Assembly (NCBI RefSeq): GCF_047495875.1
Contig: NC_092471.1
Span: forward strand, 8,267,001 to 8,331,000
Direction of reading: 5' to 3'
Origin: Pithys albifrons albifrons
Lineage: Eukaryota > Chordata > Aves > Passeriformes > Thamnophilidae
Length of the DNA: 64,000 bases
Shown: one piece after another, positions 1-11,300 of the stretch
Layout: every line of letters begins with the position of its first letter
How positions within the stretch are numbered: the first letter of the stretch is position 1
The notes under the pieces: generated by a model
What the model was told of the DNA's origin: nothing
Databases searched by the model: none
What the model saw: only the letters and a program-made list of their open reading frames with translations
Position numbers and translations under genes: made by a program

Positions 1-2854
1 CATGTGGCAACAAACTGAAAACTAAGAACTTTATTTCATATTTAAAAACCAAACTATAAGTTGTTATATCTGAACCTTCTTTTTCACAGTGGAGACACTG
101 TGTCCAGTGCCCAGCTAGTTCTGAGTTAACTGAACTGTATTTTGGTTAGTTTAAATTTGTGTAATGCATAGCAGTAATACCCTCTTTGTGCCTTTGCCAT
201 CACACATACCAAGACTGTAAGTGTGAAAATACTTCTGCATTTTTTTCAGGAATAGCCCCTCAGTGCTCTGGAAAGGTATCTCAGACGTCAGTCCGTTCAG
301 TGGAAACAAGCTGGCTTGCAGAGAGGCCAGTGCCACTGGACTGGCACTTGCACCTTGGAGCCTGAACTGCCACATCAGCACCAGCTGCAATGGCAAGTCC
401 TAGAGGAAAAGCTGATACTGTGGAGAAAGGGCAATGAAAGGAAAGTCTTGCTGAGCCTGAGGCTCAAGATGACAGAAATCATATTAGCAAGATCTAAGAT
501 AGTCACCAATTGTCCATCTCAGCCAATTAATTCCTTTCCTGTGCTCTGTCATTGTCAAGACAGAGCAGATCTGGCACAGTATGTCCCCACAAACTAGTAT
601 GTTTTAGCAGAGAGATTTTTCAGAGAATGTGGGTTGGAAAAGCAGCTCAGAGCTGTATAGAAAAGTACAATGCAACATTGCTAGAGATCTTGCACCATAT
701 TGCAAAGGGACCTGAACATTTTTCTCCTGCTTATATAATTTCATCCCAGAATTGCTGTGTCACTATCACACAAGGTTTAGTCTCTAGGTCATAGGAACTG
801 GTGGTTATGAATTAAAATTCAGCTGAGAACCATCTTGGAAAGGTTGCTGGAATAAACTCTCTAATTTTATATGTCTGGTTCCAACCCTAGTGGGATCCAG
901 AATCACTCCAAAAGTTCTGGGATATTCTGATGAACACCATAAGTTGTTCCCAGTTTCAGACTTGGCACATTTTATTTAGGTACAGTTACTACCTGTACAG
1001 ACTCACACTACCAATTTACCTGTGATGACCTGGCTCATAAGATGTCCTTGCTCACAGCATTTAGAGAAAAGTCATCAGTGCTATAGAATTCAGATCAGCA
1101 CAGGAGTTCTCCCTTGATCTTTGAGGCATGTGAAGAAAAGTCTCATTAATGTTAATAGTTATAAATTATGCAAGTCTTTTTGCTATTTAAAGCCAAATAA
1201 CTGGCATCACTCTCATCTGTGAATGCTACACATGGATACATTCCAAGTAAAAGGAAAGTATACAGGGTGATGTCCCTTGGAAGACAGACATGTGGGCTGT
1301 ATATTCTCACTGAGCAGCTCCTGCATCCATCCTGTCACTGCCGATTATACTGCAGAATATTTTGTAAAAGACCAACAGCCACTATTTCTGATGCTATTAG
1401 TGTGATGAAAAAAATTACCTTCTTCCTGGATCGTCTTAATGATTACCTAGCTTCCTTAATTTCAGTTTTACCATTTTAGATCCATTTCAAAAGTGCTTGT
1501 TCTTGAAAATGCATCCTCATGTAGGCAGACTGTGATGGAGTACAGCTCCTTTCTCCTCCTGGATAAACAGACTGCTCAGCTCCATGCTCTCATGCTGAAG
1601 GATGTTTCTAGATTGCAAGTGAATTTGTGGCTCTCCCTGGAATCTCTTCCAAGCATTGAGCATCCTGGAGCATATTTACATCAGAAAGGGAGGTGCTGCA
1701 TTCTGTTTGCCTGTTTCTCTCCCTTGCACTTGCTCAGCTTGTGGAGCCAACTTCTGCTTCATATGCACAGGTACCAGCCGTGTGTGGATCTCAGATTCAA
1801 GTTACCATGAATTATTTGTGTGAGAAAAGGTGCCTGTCAGTTATATACCTTGCAGGGAACCACTTTGTTTTCTAAGCAGTTTCCACTGAAAGAGGGGAAA
1901 AGTATTTTAAAGCAGGACCTGAGGCTGACAGTGAGGTTTCAAGCTGTGCCAGCACAAGGTCTGGGTTTGAGCAGTCTAGACAGTGGCCGCCACATCTTGC
2001 CAGGGTGGCTGAGAAGTACCAGTGCCCTCAAACCAGACCAACTCACCAGCAGTCAACAATTTGACTGGTTTGGTTTGGGGTTTTTTGTTGTCCCATTACC
2101 CAAGGAAATATTTCCAAACAACAAAAATTTACTGAAGTCTAACAAATCACCTGCCTTGAACACCATTTGTCAGCTCCTCTGTCATTTTCCTGCTTTACTA
2201 ATAACCTGTTCTCAATTATGCTTGTGATGGAGCTGGTCAGGCAGTCACGAACCATCAGAGATGGGGTGAGCTCATCTGCTTCATTCTCAGACCACCTGAT
2301 GGCCATGGGCAGGGAGCTGAAAGGGCCTGGTGACTCAATGTCCTCATTATTTAATTCCCGAATTTCAGGAATTAGAAGTGCTGATTAAGTAGTTTGTTAG
2401 TCTCCTTGTATCATTTTTGTGCATTGCTGCCTAGGACAGGCAGATGGAGAAGGTAAACTGAAGTAGAGGCAGCTCTGGTTGTTTCCAATAGCCCATGTTT
2501 TTGAGGGAAACTGAAGCTGGTCAAGAGTTTGGTAGGTTTTCAAGAAAAGGGCTCCACTGAGACAATAATAATAATAAAAAAATCTTAGCTACTTGACAGA
2601 ATATTTTAAAGCTTTTCATCTCATTAGAGAGAAGATGACTACACTGTCATCCAGAGGATTAGTTAATACTGATCTTCCATTACTTTTAAATCTAATTTCA
2701 TTTTAGTTTTTAGCAAAAATCCATGGAAATTACTTGCAGTGATAGTATGGTACCTTCCCTATAGTCTTTCCACAGTAATCTCACTTTTTGACAATACTCC
2801 ATTTGGGTCTCAGGATGGATTCCAGTATGATAACATTTCTTCCTTTGCACTCAG
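1..2854. other. Non-coding or unresolved 5' flank of the window
   Basis: No exon here is firm. Two weak pieces could be upstream exons of the candidate gene whose possible exon starts at 2855. One is 2174-2265, an open stretch followed by a GTGAGC donor in phase 0, matching the phase-0 start of the 2855 exon, but its 3' splice site lacks a good pyrimidine tract. The other is about 1527-1617, an open stretch rich in Leu, Gln and Lys, with a poor donor. A short (AAT)n run sits near 2563-2576. Otherwise the sequence is AT-rich with no recognisable repeat family. Confidence 0.4.
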
Positions 2855-3000
2855 GAGGTCATGGAGATGAAACTTCAGGAACTCAGCAGTACAATTACAA
2901 ACTTTGCTGGACTTGTTCATGGAGTGAATGAGGGGATTTTTCTTCAAACAAAGTCTTTGTGGAGGCAAGAAACTGTGATGATGCAGCGATGGGCAGAGCT
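2855..3000 (+). CDS. Candidate coding exon of an unidentified gene
   Basis: A 146-base block is open in one frame. It follows a pyrimidine-rich tract ending in CACTCAG (AG at 2853-2854) and is followed by GTGAGT (3001-3006), so it looks like an internal exon. The translation begins EVMEMKLQELSS and ends MMQRWAEL; it is hydrophilic, leucine-spaced and probably helical. If it is not spliced at 3001, the frame stops at once (TGA at 3002-3004), and three AATAAA hexamers follow within 135 bases, so it could instead be a terminal exon. The open frame is only about 55 codons, so chance is possible. I do not recognise the family. In mammals the neighbour upstream of PLS3 is LRCH2, but this peptide does not resemble LRCH2 as I remember it. 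Confidence 0.33.
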
Positions 3001-3088
3001 GTGAGTGACTGTAAATTCAAAGCTCACATTTATCTTGATGCAGAATGGAGTTCATAACAATGTTTTTTTTCACCCACTTGCAGAAAGC

Positions 3089-3135
3089 AATAAACTTGAG
3101 TCAATTTGTGAATAAAACCTGAATTTGTGAATAAA
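3089..3135 (+). terminator. Cluster of three AATAAA poly(A) signals
   Basis: AATAAA occurs at 3089-3094, 3111-3116 and 3130-3135. The last two lie inside a 19-base tandem duplication whose shared core is TTTGTGAATAAAAC. The cluster sits 89-135 bases after the candidate exon ending at 3000, a reasonable distance for a short 3'UTR if that exon is terminal. This is inference from position, since AATAAA is common in AT-rich DNA. Confidence 0.3.
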
Positions 3136-3417
3136 ACAATGCCTGGCTGAATTTACAGCAGCAGAGCAGAATTAGGAAGGTAGGAAAGTCTGAAGTGCAG
3201 GCAATGGTGAACAATCCCTTGTAGCCCCTGCTCTCTCTGCCCTAAACCTTTTTTCTGTGTAAGAAGAAAAGTGAGCAAAGACTTCTGCAAGGTATTACAA
3301 AAAGGTGATTACAAAAACCTGGTAAGAATAGGAAAAAACTGGAACATTTTCATTAAGCTACACCAAGACAGTGCAAAGAGCACTTCTCATAATGCTTTAT
3401 GTTTTTTTTCCCAACAG

Positions 3418-3820
3418 CATGGCACAGTTTGTTCTCAGATTATCAGTCACAAAAACTTCCTTGATGATTTCGCTTGCTTCCAGTGATATAGATGGATGTA
3501 GAAGCCACCGCAGGCTGCATTGTCTTTATCTCTTGGAGCACAACCACCTCCTTGATGGGAAATACTCTTTACAGTAGACTGTATTCCAGCAACCAAGACT
3601 TAAGATTGCCTGTAAAAGAAATAGTTGGATGATGCTGATAAATACTGGAAATGTTTCCCTGGTGTAAACTGGTGCTGCTTCACTGCTTCAAGTAAAGTTT
3701 TTCTTTTTTACAATAGATTAATACAGAATCACTTGTACTTCTGTAATACAAAGAGCTTACAGATCTGATGACATGGTTGAATTTTGTAAAACCAGCACTG
3801 AAACTCATCTGAAAAATAAA
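3418..3820 (+). other. Alternative candidate terminal exon with 3'UTR
   Basis: A T-rich tract ends in CCCAACAG at 3410-3417. If the exon ending at 3000 (two bases of a codon left over) is spliced to 3418, the frame stays open for a further 53 codons, starting MAQFVLRLSV and ending in TAG at 3575-3577. An AATAAA follows at 3815-3820. The splice phases agree, but the peptide is not recognised and is less helical than the preceding block. It competes with the simpler reading in which the 2855 exon stops at 3002. Confidence 0.2.
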
Positions 3821-6800
3821 AAATGCCATAGTAGCTGCTAAGAAAATGTGACACTTGGTGAAAGTCCGGTTGGTTTGGTAACAGATAAGGACTGTCTAAA
3901 CTTGTGGAAGGTCTTAGTTCTGCCTACACAGAATTACTATGAATATTGCACAGTGAGACTGGGATTTTCCTTAGACACAAATCTCTCCTACAGTATAACT
4001 TGATGATGGATGAGCAATTGGCCTGACCTAGTGCTGCAAAATGTTCACTTGAGGAGATACGTTCAACTATGTGTCACCTTTTCTTGTCCCATTTGTGCAA
4101 ACATTCATGCATGCAGGGCTTTGCCAATGTTAATGTTCACAGTGGCTGCTGCTCTGACAAATCAGGGCACTTGTGAGACAGAAGGGATGATGGTTACTAA
4201 ATGTCTTCCAATCTAAATGGGGTCAGACTGCTCCATGCCTGGCTGCTCCCTTCTCTTTTTACTCAGAGACAGGTCAGTCCAACCAAACAGCAACTCAAAA
4301 ACAACTCCCCATCTCAAGAATGCACAGGCTTTGTACTGAACAGTTACTGGCAGAAAATACTGTAAAAAAGTACCTGTTCATTTGGGGATAACTCACAGTC
4401 AAAGAAAAGCTGGACTTATATAGCCTGGTAAATTGTTTGCAATGAATCATTCAACCAGTCAAAGTGCATTTGCTAGTAAAAGAGAACGGGAAAGAAGATG
4501 TGCTGGCGGCAGCAATGTGTTGTCAAGCTAAGATGAAAATGAAAGCAAGAAGTAGGGCACTTTGCTGCCTTTCCTCTCTCCCCTGCATTAATACCCAAGG
4601 AAGTTCAGACCCTTTGAAAGCCTAAGAGCTTTGCACTCTGGCAGGAAACTCCAGAAATAAAAGAGAGGACACTGTGTCATACCATTCCTTCCTTGGAATT
4701 CCAGAGTGTACAAAAACACATAGTTTCTGTTGCACATTTGCATTGACATGGTGCCCGAAGGTTCCATGGGCTTGGCTTATGCCACATGAGGGGCTGAAAA
4801 ACATCTCCTCCTGAAGCCAGGAAAACTAAGGGTGACCAGTGTAGATGACAGCTGAGTGCACCAGCAACTGGTGAGATCTGTCCTCTCTGCAGCTGTCAAG
4901 CAGCAGGACTATGCAAACACTAGCTGATTTCAAACATGCTACAGAGAAATTTAGGAGCAGCTGGCGATTAAGAGGATGGAATTATCACAACAGGTTTCTT
5001 ACTGCCCTGTGTGACATTATCAGCTGGATGCAGCATGCTGCCCACCAGCTAAATCAGCCAAGGCTGCCATTAGCACTGGGAATGCTGCACGGTTTTGACC
5101 CAGTGCTAGTCAAGGTGTTGCTTCCATTTGGAAATGAAATTTTAGCTAAACTGGCTGGGCATCTGCAGTGCAGCATACCTGGCCTGTGAAGAAAGGAGTG
5201 TAGAGAGCTGACAGTTTTACAGAAAACCTTCCTGGCATTTCTTTTCCCTCTTTTCAACTTTCACTTGAGCTGTAATATTTAGGATAATCAGATAACACAG
5301 GGGACATTTTGGATAAATCAGAAGGGATGTTTCTGTGTGCATGGTACATCTCAGTCTCAAAAGTTGCAAAGACTAATCTTTGTGTATTCACTGTGCTACA
5401 GTGTCAGCTCCTCATGACAGAGAGATTTCTCTGTCATGGCTCAGGGTGCTGAGGGTGGTGGCAGCCTGGCTGTGGGGAGCATTAGCAACATGTAACTGAG
5501 GAACACTGCCATTTCATTACACTTTGGACTATCTGCTTTGAGAAGGAGGATTTTGCTACACACACCTCTGCAATGGGGAGTTGTAGGGGCAGACTTTGAT
5601 GTGGGGCAGGAGCTCAGTAGAGCACTCTGTAGCTGATGGCTGGGTGTTTTTCCCTAACTGAACCTCAGTCTTCTTATTTGTTCTTTGGGCACAAGGGCTA
5701 CTAACTTCCTTGGTAAAGTATTTGAGACCCACTGGGGAAATCCTCTTGATAAGATGAGAGGTTGTTATTAAAACATTTTAAATTGTCCATAACTGTTTTC
5801 AGTGCCTGCTTTGCAACATAGTGGAAAAAATGTTTATTAATACCTTTTTCTTCTCTTGGCTGCTCTGCTGCAGCCCTGTATCTTTGCTTTAGTACCCTCT
5901 CTCTCTTGTTCCAGCTTTCTTCAGTAGCCAACCACCACAGTTCACTGTTACTTACACACTCCATGGGTCACCTATTTTTTCCTAGATGATCCTTGCTCCT
6001 GGGGCCAGTAGAACAAAATATGGCTGGAGAGAAGGCTTCTCCTACAGTTCTCATCCTGATACTTGGCAATGGCTGGAGCAATTCTGTTCACTTTCCTCAG
6101 GACAGGAACTCTTTGCTGTGTTCTTGCTGCTCCCCTGCCAAATGCTGTAGCCCCTCTCCCTCTCCAGCATCTCAGCTCTGTGGTAATATTGACTGCTGAC
6201 CTATTCGGACACAGCATGCATACATGTCTGTCCAATATTCAGTGTGCACAACAGGGTGCTGGTAGTGTTTGCTGACTTCCTCTTCTGCCGAGATGAGAGT
6301 GGAAGCACTGTGCCTCTTCAACAAAGCCAGCATCTGGCCACCATTGCTGTTTGTTATTCACACACCAGAGACCAAAATGAACACTGGTTATTACATACAT
6401 TATTCAAGGAAAGGAGACAGCAATTGCATTAAACAGTGCGTGGTGAAACAGTTCAACAAAGGGCAGCTTTCCTAAAATGCATCTTGAACATCTTAGTGCA
6501 CTGTTGGGATGTCTAAAATGCTTTTGAATTTACTGTATGTACTTCTTTCTTACGGGAAACAGTGCTTTTCCTAGTAGGGTACAGAGATTGAAAGCACTTA
6601 AGAGCAAAAAAGGAGGCCAGTTCACTTGGTGACTGAACAGAGGTTGCTGCTCCAAGATTCAGAAATATCAAATCACTTTTGAAACAGAATCTCAGTCAGA
6701 GACAAGGGAAGGGACATCAGCCCCACATACTACACGAGGCTGTCAAATTAGCTGCCTCTGAGAGATGGGCAACAGGACCTGGCTCATGCCTTGCAAGAGT

Positions 6801-8214
6801 CAATGTCTCACCACCTCCGTTTGGGGCCACCTCCAACCTTGCCACACAGGGCATGGTACCCAGCCATGAGGACTGAGTCACTCAGCAACATCCATTCATG
6901 GCAACCCATTTCCACAGCTACCTTTTCACACTGCTGGTGCTCCTTGTAGACAGATGGGGGTCAAGGTGCTCTGCCAGAGAAAGATTTCAAACCTTGTTAT
7001 GGTTCACTTGTTCTTAATCAGGATTTATGTACCTGGCAAGTTCCTTGCTTGCCCTCTGCTTTCTGTGTAACCATTAAAATTAGGGGACTTGCAAGGGTGA
7101 CAAGCAAAGAAGAGATCATTCAGCATCTAAGGCTCAGGAAGAAAGCTATGGCAGGACACCATATTCCTTGCAGGCCTGCAGAATATCGTGTCCATATTTG
7201 TCTTTGAGACAGCCCAAGGAAGGATACTCTTCTGAGAGCACCAAAACTGGTTGTCCCAAACTTGTCTTTCAGGAGAAGCTGCTGGCCTGATCCACTCACC
7301 TAACCTAAGCCTGTGGACAAGGCTGCTGTGAAGAGGCTCGTTTGCACCGGGAACCAGCAGACACAGTGCAGCATCCCGACATCCAGTGCCTCCCCCCAGC
7401 CGTGTGCCCCTGGGGGATCAGGATGTCACCAGCTCGCTCGGTGGCATGGGCTGTGGAGCTGCTGTCCCACGGGTGAGCCTGTCACAGCCACGTGCCAGCA
7501 CTGCCTGCAAGACAAGTACACGGCGTTCCCCGCTCCCGACACCACCTCTGCTCTGCTATTTCCTTCAATTGACCCCACGGCAGTTTTCCAGCTGGAAGCA
7601 GCTCCCTCACACCCAGTCCTGACAAGGTTAGCACAAAGTTTAAGACCATTAGCACCTGATTTTTTTTTTCTGAACTGTCATAGCTTTGTAGCTGATCAAA
7701 TCTGAAAAGGGTGCATTTTGCAAAGGTGCCCTCCTTGGCCCCGCATCCCCAGGAGCTGCCCCAGGGGCCTGCCCCGGACTGCAGAGAGGCAGAGCACTTG
7801 GGGTGAGCTGCATGGCACGGCAGGGCTTACAAACCGGGTGGAAAAAATGTTGAGCTGTGGGAAGCAATGATCTTTCAATAAGCACTGAAAAGTGTATAGT
7901 CAGTCATTTAAGAACAGCCCTGGCAGAAAAACAAAGAGAAACTCTGCGTGAGCTAATCCAAAAACAACAAAAGAAGTTTTCCTTTGCCCCTCCTGGGTTA
8001 GAGCTCTGCCTTTCCATAACTTCAGCCTGTATTGCTGTCTCTCACACGCACCCATCTACTCCTGCCCAAAAAATGTTTAGAAAGGAAACCAGCTCTGCTG
8101 GGCAAACATTGATTTGCAGATTTTTATGTAAATACAAGAAGAGAAAGAAGGGGGAGAAAGAAGTCATGAGATGTCACACAGCACGGGTAGGTCAGCCTGC
8201 AAGGGCAGCTGAGG

Positions 8215-8231
8215 AGCAGCAGCAGCAGCAG
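8215..8231. repeat. (AGC)n microsatellite
   Basis: Five perfect AGC units and a partial sixth. It lies inside a chance open frame, where it reads as polyglutamine. Confidence 0.8.
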
Positions 8232-8265
8232 ACCTGGGCTGGTGGCACGTCCCCACCTGTCTGTG

Positions 8266-8306
8266 CTGCCTGCACTGCTGGGGCTGCCTGCACTGCTGGG
8301 GCTGCC
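8266..8306. repeat. 18-base tandem repeat, 2.3 copies
   Basis: Two identical copies of an 18-base unit (CTGCCTGCACTGCTGGGG) at 8266-8283 and 8284-8301, with the first five bases of a third copy. The lack of divergence suggests a recent slippage or duplication. Confidence 0.85.
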
Positions 8307-11300
8307 AGCCTCCTCTCCCTTGCCTCAAACACCTCTGGCAGCATGAAGGGAAATGGCTGTTCAGGGAATGGGGAAGGAAAGGCATGTGGGGAACTGTTAC
8401 TCAGTCAAGCCTAGTTTAGTTACTCAGTTGAGCTTAGTTTAGTAACTTAATCAGAACACATCAAGAATGATGCAGGGCATCACCTCATGAACAGCTTGGC
8501 TTGTCCTCCCACCCCAGACTGGACTGGGTTTAGTCTCCTAAATCTACATATTTGGCAAGGAAGGAAAGCTCAACTCTTGCCATCCTTTCAGAGAGGCCTG
8601 AACATGATTTGCTTATAAGGTATAAAAGATTTTTCAGAGCAAGTCCCAGGAGGGTTGTGATGACTCCATCCCTAAGCATGGCTCCACAGTTGGACCCTGA
8701 GCCTGCATCCTTGGGCCAGGGTTGACACCACATGCTTCCTATAGCAGCCAAAGGGCAATTCCAGGCAAACTCTGCCTGACTTGGAAAGTTCCTGCCTTTG
8801 TTGAGGTTATTATTTGCAACAGTGCTGGCTGCTGCAAAGCACTGGATGGGGAAGGCAATGCTCCAGGGAGTATCTTTCCCCCAGTCCAGGCAGCTGCTTT
8901 TTGCTCTGGTCTATACCGAGACACTGCCACATCTACACACTGAGGCAACAACCTACGAGATCCCTGACCATACCTACATGGAAGTGCCCTGTTCCTCCTG
9001 CATTTAGATGTCTTAGGAATTCAGCAGGCAGAGCTGCTCTTATGCTCATATAGTGATATCCAGTTCATACAGTGATAGCTTTCATGGGGCAGTTCTGACT
9101 CTCTCCCACATGTGCTTCTGCTCCCACTTTAGCAGGTTGTCTGCTCCTTGCTGCCTGGAGGAGGCAGGATACAGGGCCATGATCAGCCTCTCAGTTCATC
9201 CCTCACTTGTTCAACAAATAACTAGAAAAATAAAATTTTTGCTGTTTAAACAGACAAAATTCACTAGAAATCCAGGATTAGGGAAATTCTGGATTTTTAT
9301 CAAAATATTTTAATATCTGGCCAAATGAGCATGATTGTCTTGGAGCAAATCTGAAGATTTAGAGAAAATAGTCTGACATTTTTACCATCCTTTGCAATTA
9401 CACTTCTGATTTTTGGAAGCTGCTGAGTATTTTTATCAAATAAAAAAGAGACAATAATTATGTAGGAAATAATAAGTTTCTTGAAATACTTCGAATCACT
9501 GTGGAAGATGAGTTTTTAGTTTCAAGAGCTTTGGAAGAGACAAATTCCTTTGCTCTTCACAGCCGCAGGTGTGACTCATGGCTAGGCAGCTGAAGCTGGA
9601 GCAGGATTTGTCCTTTAGGGCAGCCAGAGGCATGGTTTTACTCGAGTCTGGGCTGAAAGGAGCTGCATGGCTCAGCAGCAGATCCACAAACAACTAATAA
9701 TTATTTCTTCGTTAGTCTATGATGGCCATTATAAAATTTTCATTATACATTTCTGTCCCTTTACAGTCAGCAATGCCCAGATATAAATGCAAACTTCTGC
9801 TGGAGAACAGGTGTTGGTGTCCAGTGTCTCTGCATGTTTATCTGCTCCTGCTCCTTTCCTAGCTTGTTTTGTGGTCGTTATTTCTGCATGTTATCTCCTT
9901 GTGCCATTTGGCAGCCTGGAAGGATGCTGAGTGTCCCTGCTGGGTGGGACCATGTCTGTGCTCCCGCAAACCCCTTCCCCGAATGCATCGGCTTCTCATG
10001 GCAGTTCTCAGGGCATGTATCTTGCGAAATAGTACAAAAATAGTCAACATATAACTCATATAACACACTATTCTTTCTTCAGAAGTACTCAAGACCTGGA
10101 CTAGTCTGGGTGGAAAAGATCCTCCTCTGAACCATCTCCCTTCCCAAAAACTGCTGCTTTGAATTACTTCCCAAAACATTCACACAGCTCCACAAAAACT
10201 CCAGAACTCAGAATAAGTGAGACTTTGCTCTGAAGTCAAGACGTCAAACATTGTCATTTAGCAGCTTTCTGAAATACAACATTTCAGTGTATTTTGCTCT
10301 TTGCACAATAGCAGTAATGTGAGGAAATCTTACAAGCACAGCTGGTCTAAATAGCGACATGTACGAAATAAAACAGACTTCTTGGGCCTGGTACATACAT
10401 CCTGCTGCTCTGGATGATTTCTAAACACAGAACACAGTGAGCATCAATTGACAACTCATAAACTATTGAAAAGGGATGCTGAGCTATTTCTGTAACCTGA
10501 AAGTGTGCACTGGAAAGAATGGGAAGGAATAGTTTTAGTTTTGAGCTTAACTTTAGTGAAAGGATTTAGACAGTTAAGTACATTTAAAAATGCTTTGGTG
10601 GCAGTATTTTCTTTTTCTAGAACACTTTAAGTATCAACTTAACAATATGTTAACAAGCATACAAACAATCCAAGCCCAAAAATGCTCAGTGAATTGTTTT
10701 TTAAGAGGGAGAAAAAGGAGACAATCTATGATTCTGAATTTGTGAAGGGTTCTCTCTGTGCTCTTTTTGCACCCTCCAATGAACCCTTTCCTATGCAATG
10801 GCTGTAGATGGCTACAGAACCAGTAGACTACCGGGTGCCTCAGGCTGTGTGTGCTCCAGACCTTGGACTTCTGCATGACTCATATATATAACCCCAAGAA
10901 ATTAGAGCATTATGCCCAGGGGATGAGCCCTAAGCCATTTCTGACAGGAGTTAATATATGTCACAAGATCTGCTAAAGGACAGAGGGTAACAGGCTCATT
11001 TGTCAGCCTGTCCAAAGCAGTTGTCTTCTGGATATATTTCAGCATCTCAAATGTTTTGCAAGCTGTTATCTCATGCAGCTGTACTGAATTTTTGCAGAAA
11101 CTGCTGTGGTGGCTTCCCTCTGGGTAAAGAGGCCACATTTTGCTGTCAGACTGTAAACCTGGCTCTGCTGCACACACTGAAATCCTGGGGAGGGACTCCG
11201 TACCTTGTCCTGATGATGCTGTTGACACCTAAGCCAAAAACTCTATTCAATATGAATAAAAATAATTATCTTGATTTATATAAAATGTACAAAAATCCCA

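Noticed and set aside
7857..8414. 185-codon + strand ORF
   Set aside because: Its second half is an AGC microsatellite and an 18-base tandem repeat giving low-complexity Gln and Ala/Cys runs. No family resemblance and no good context.
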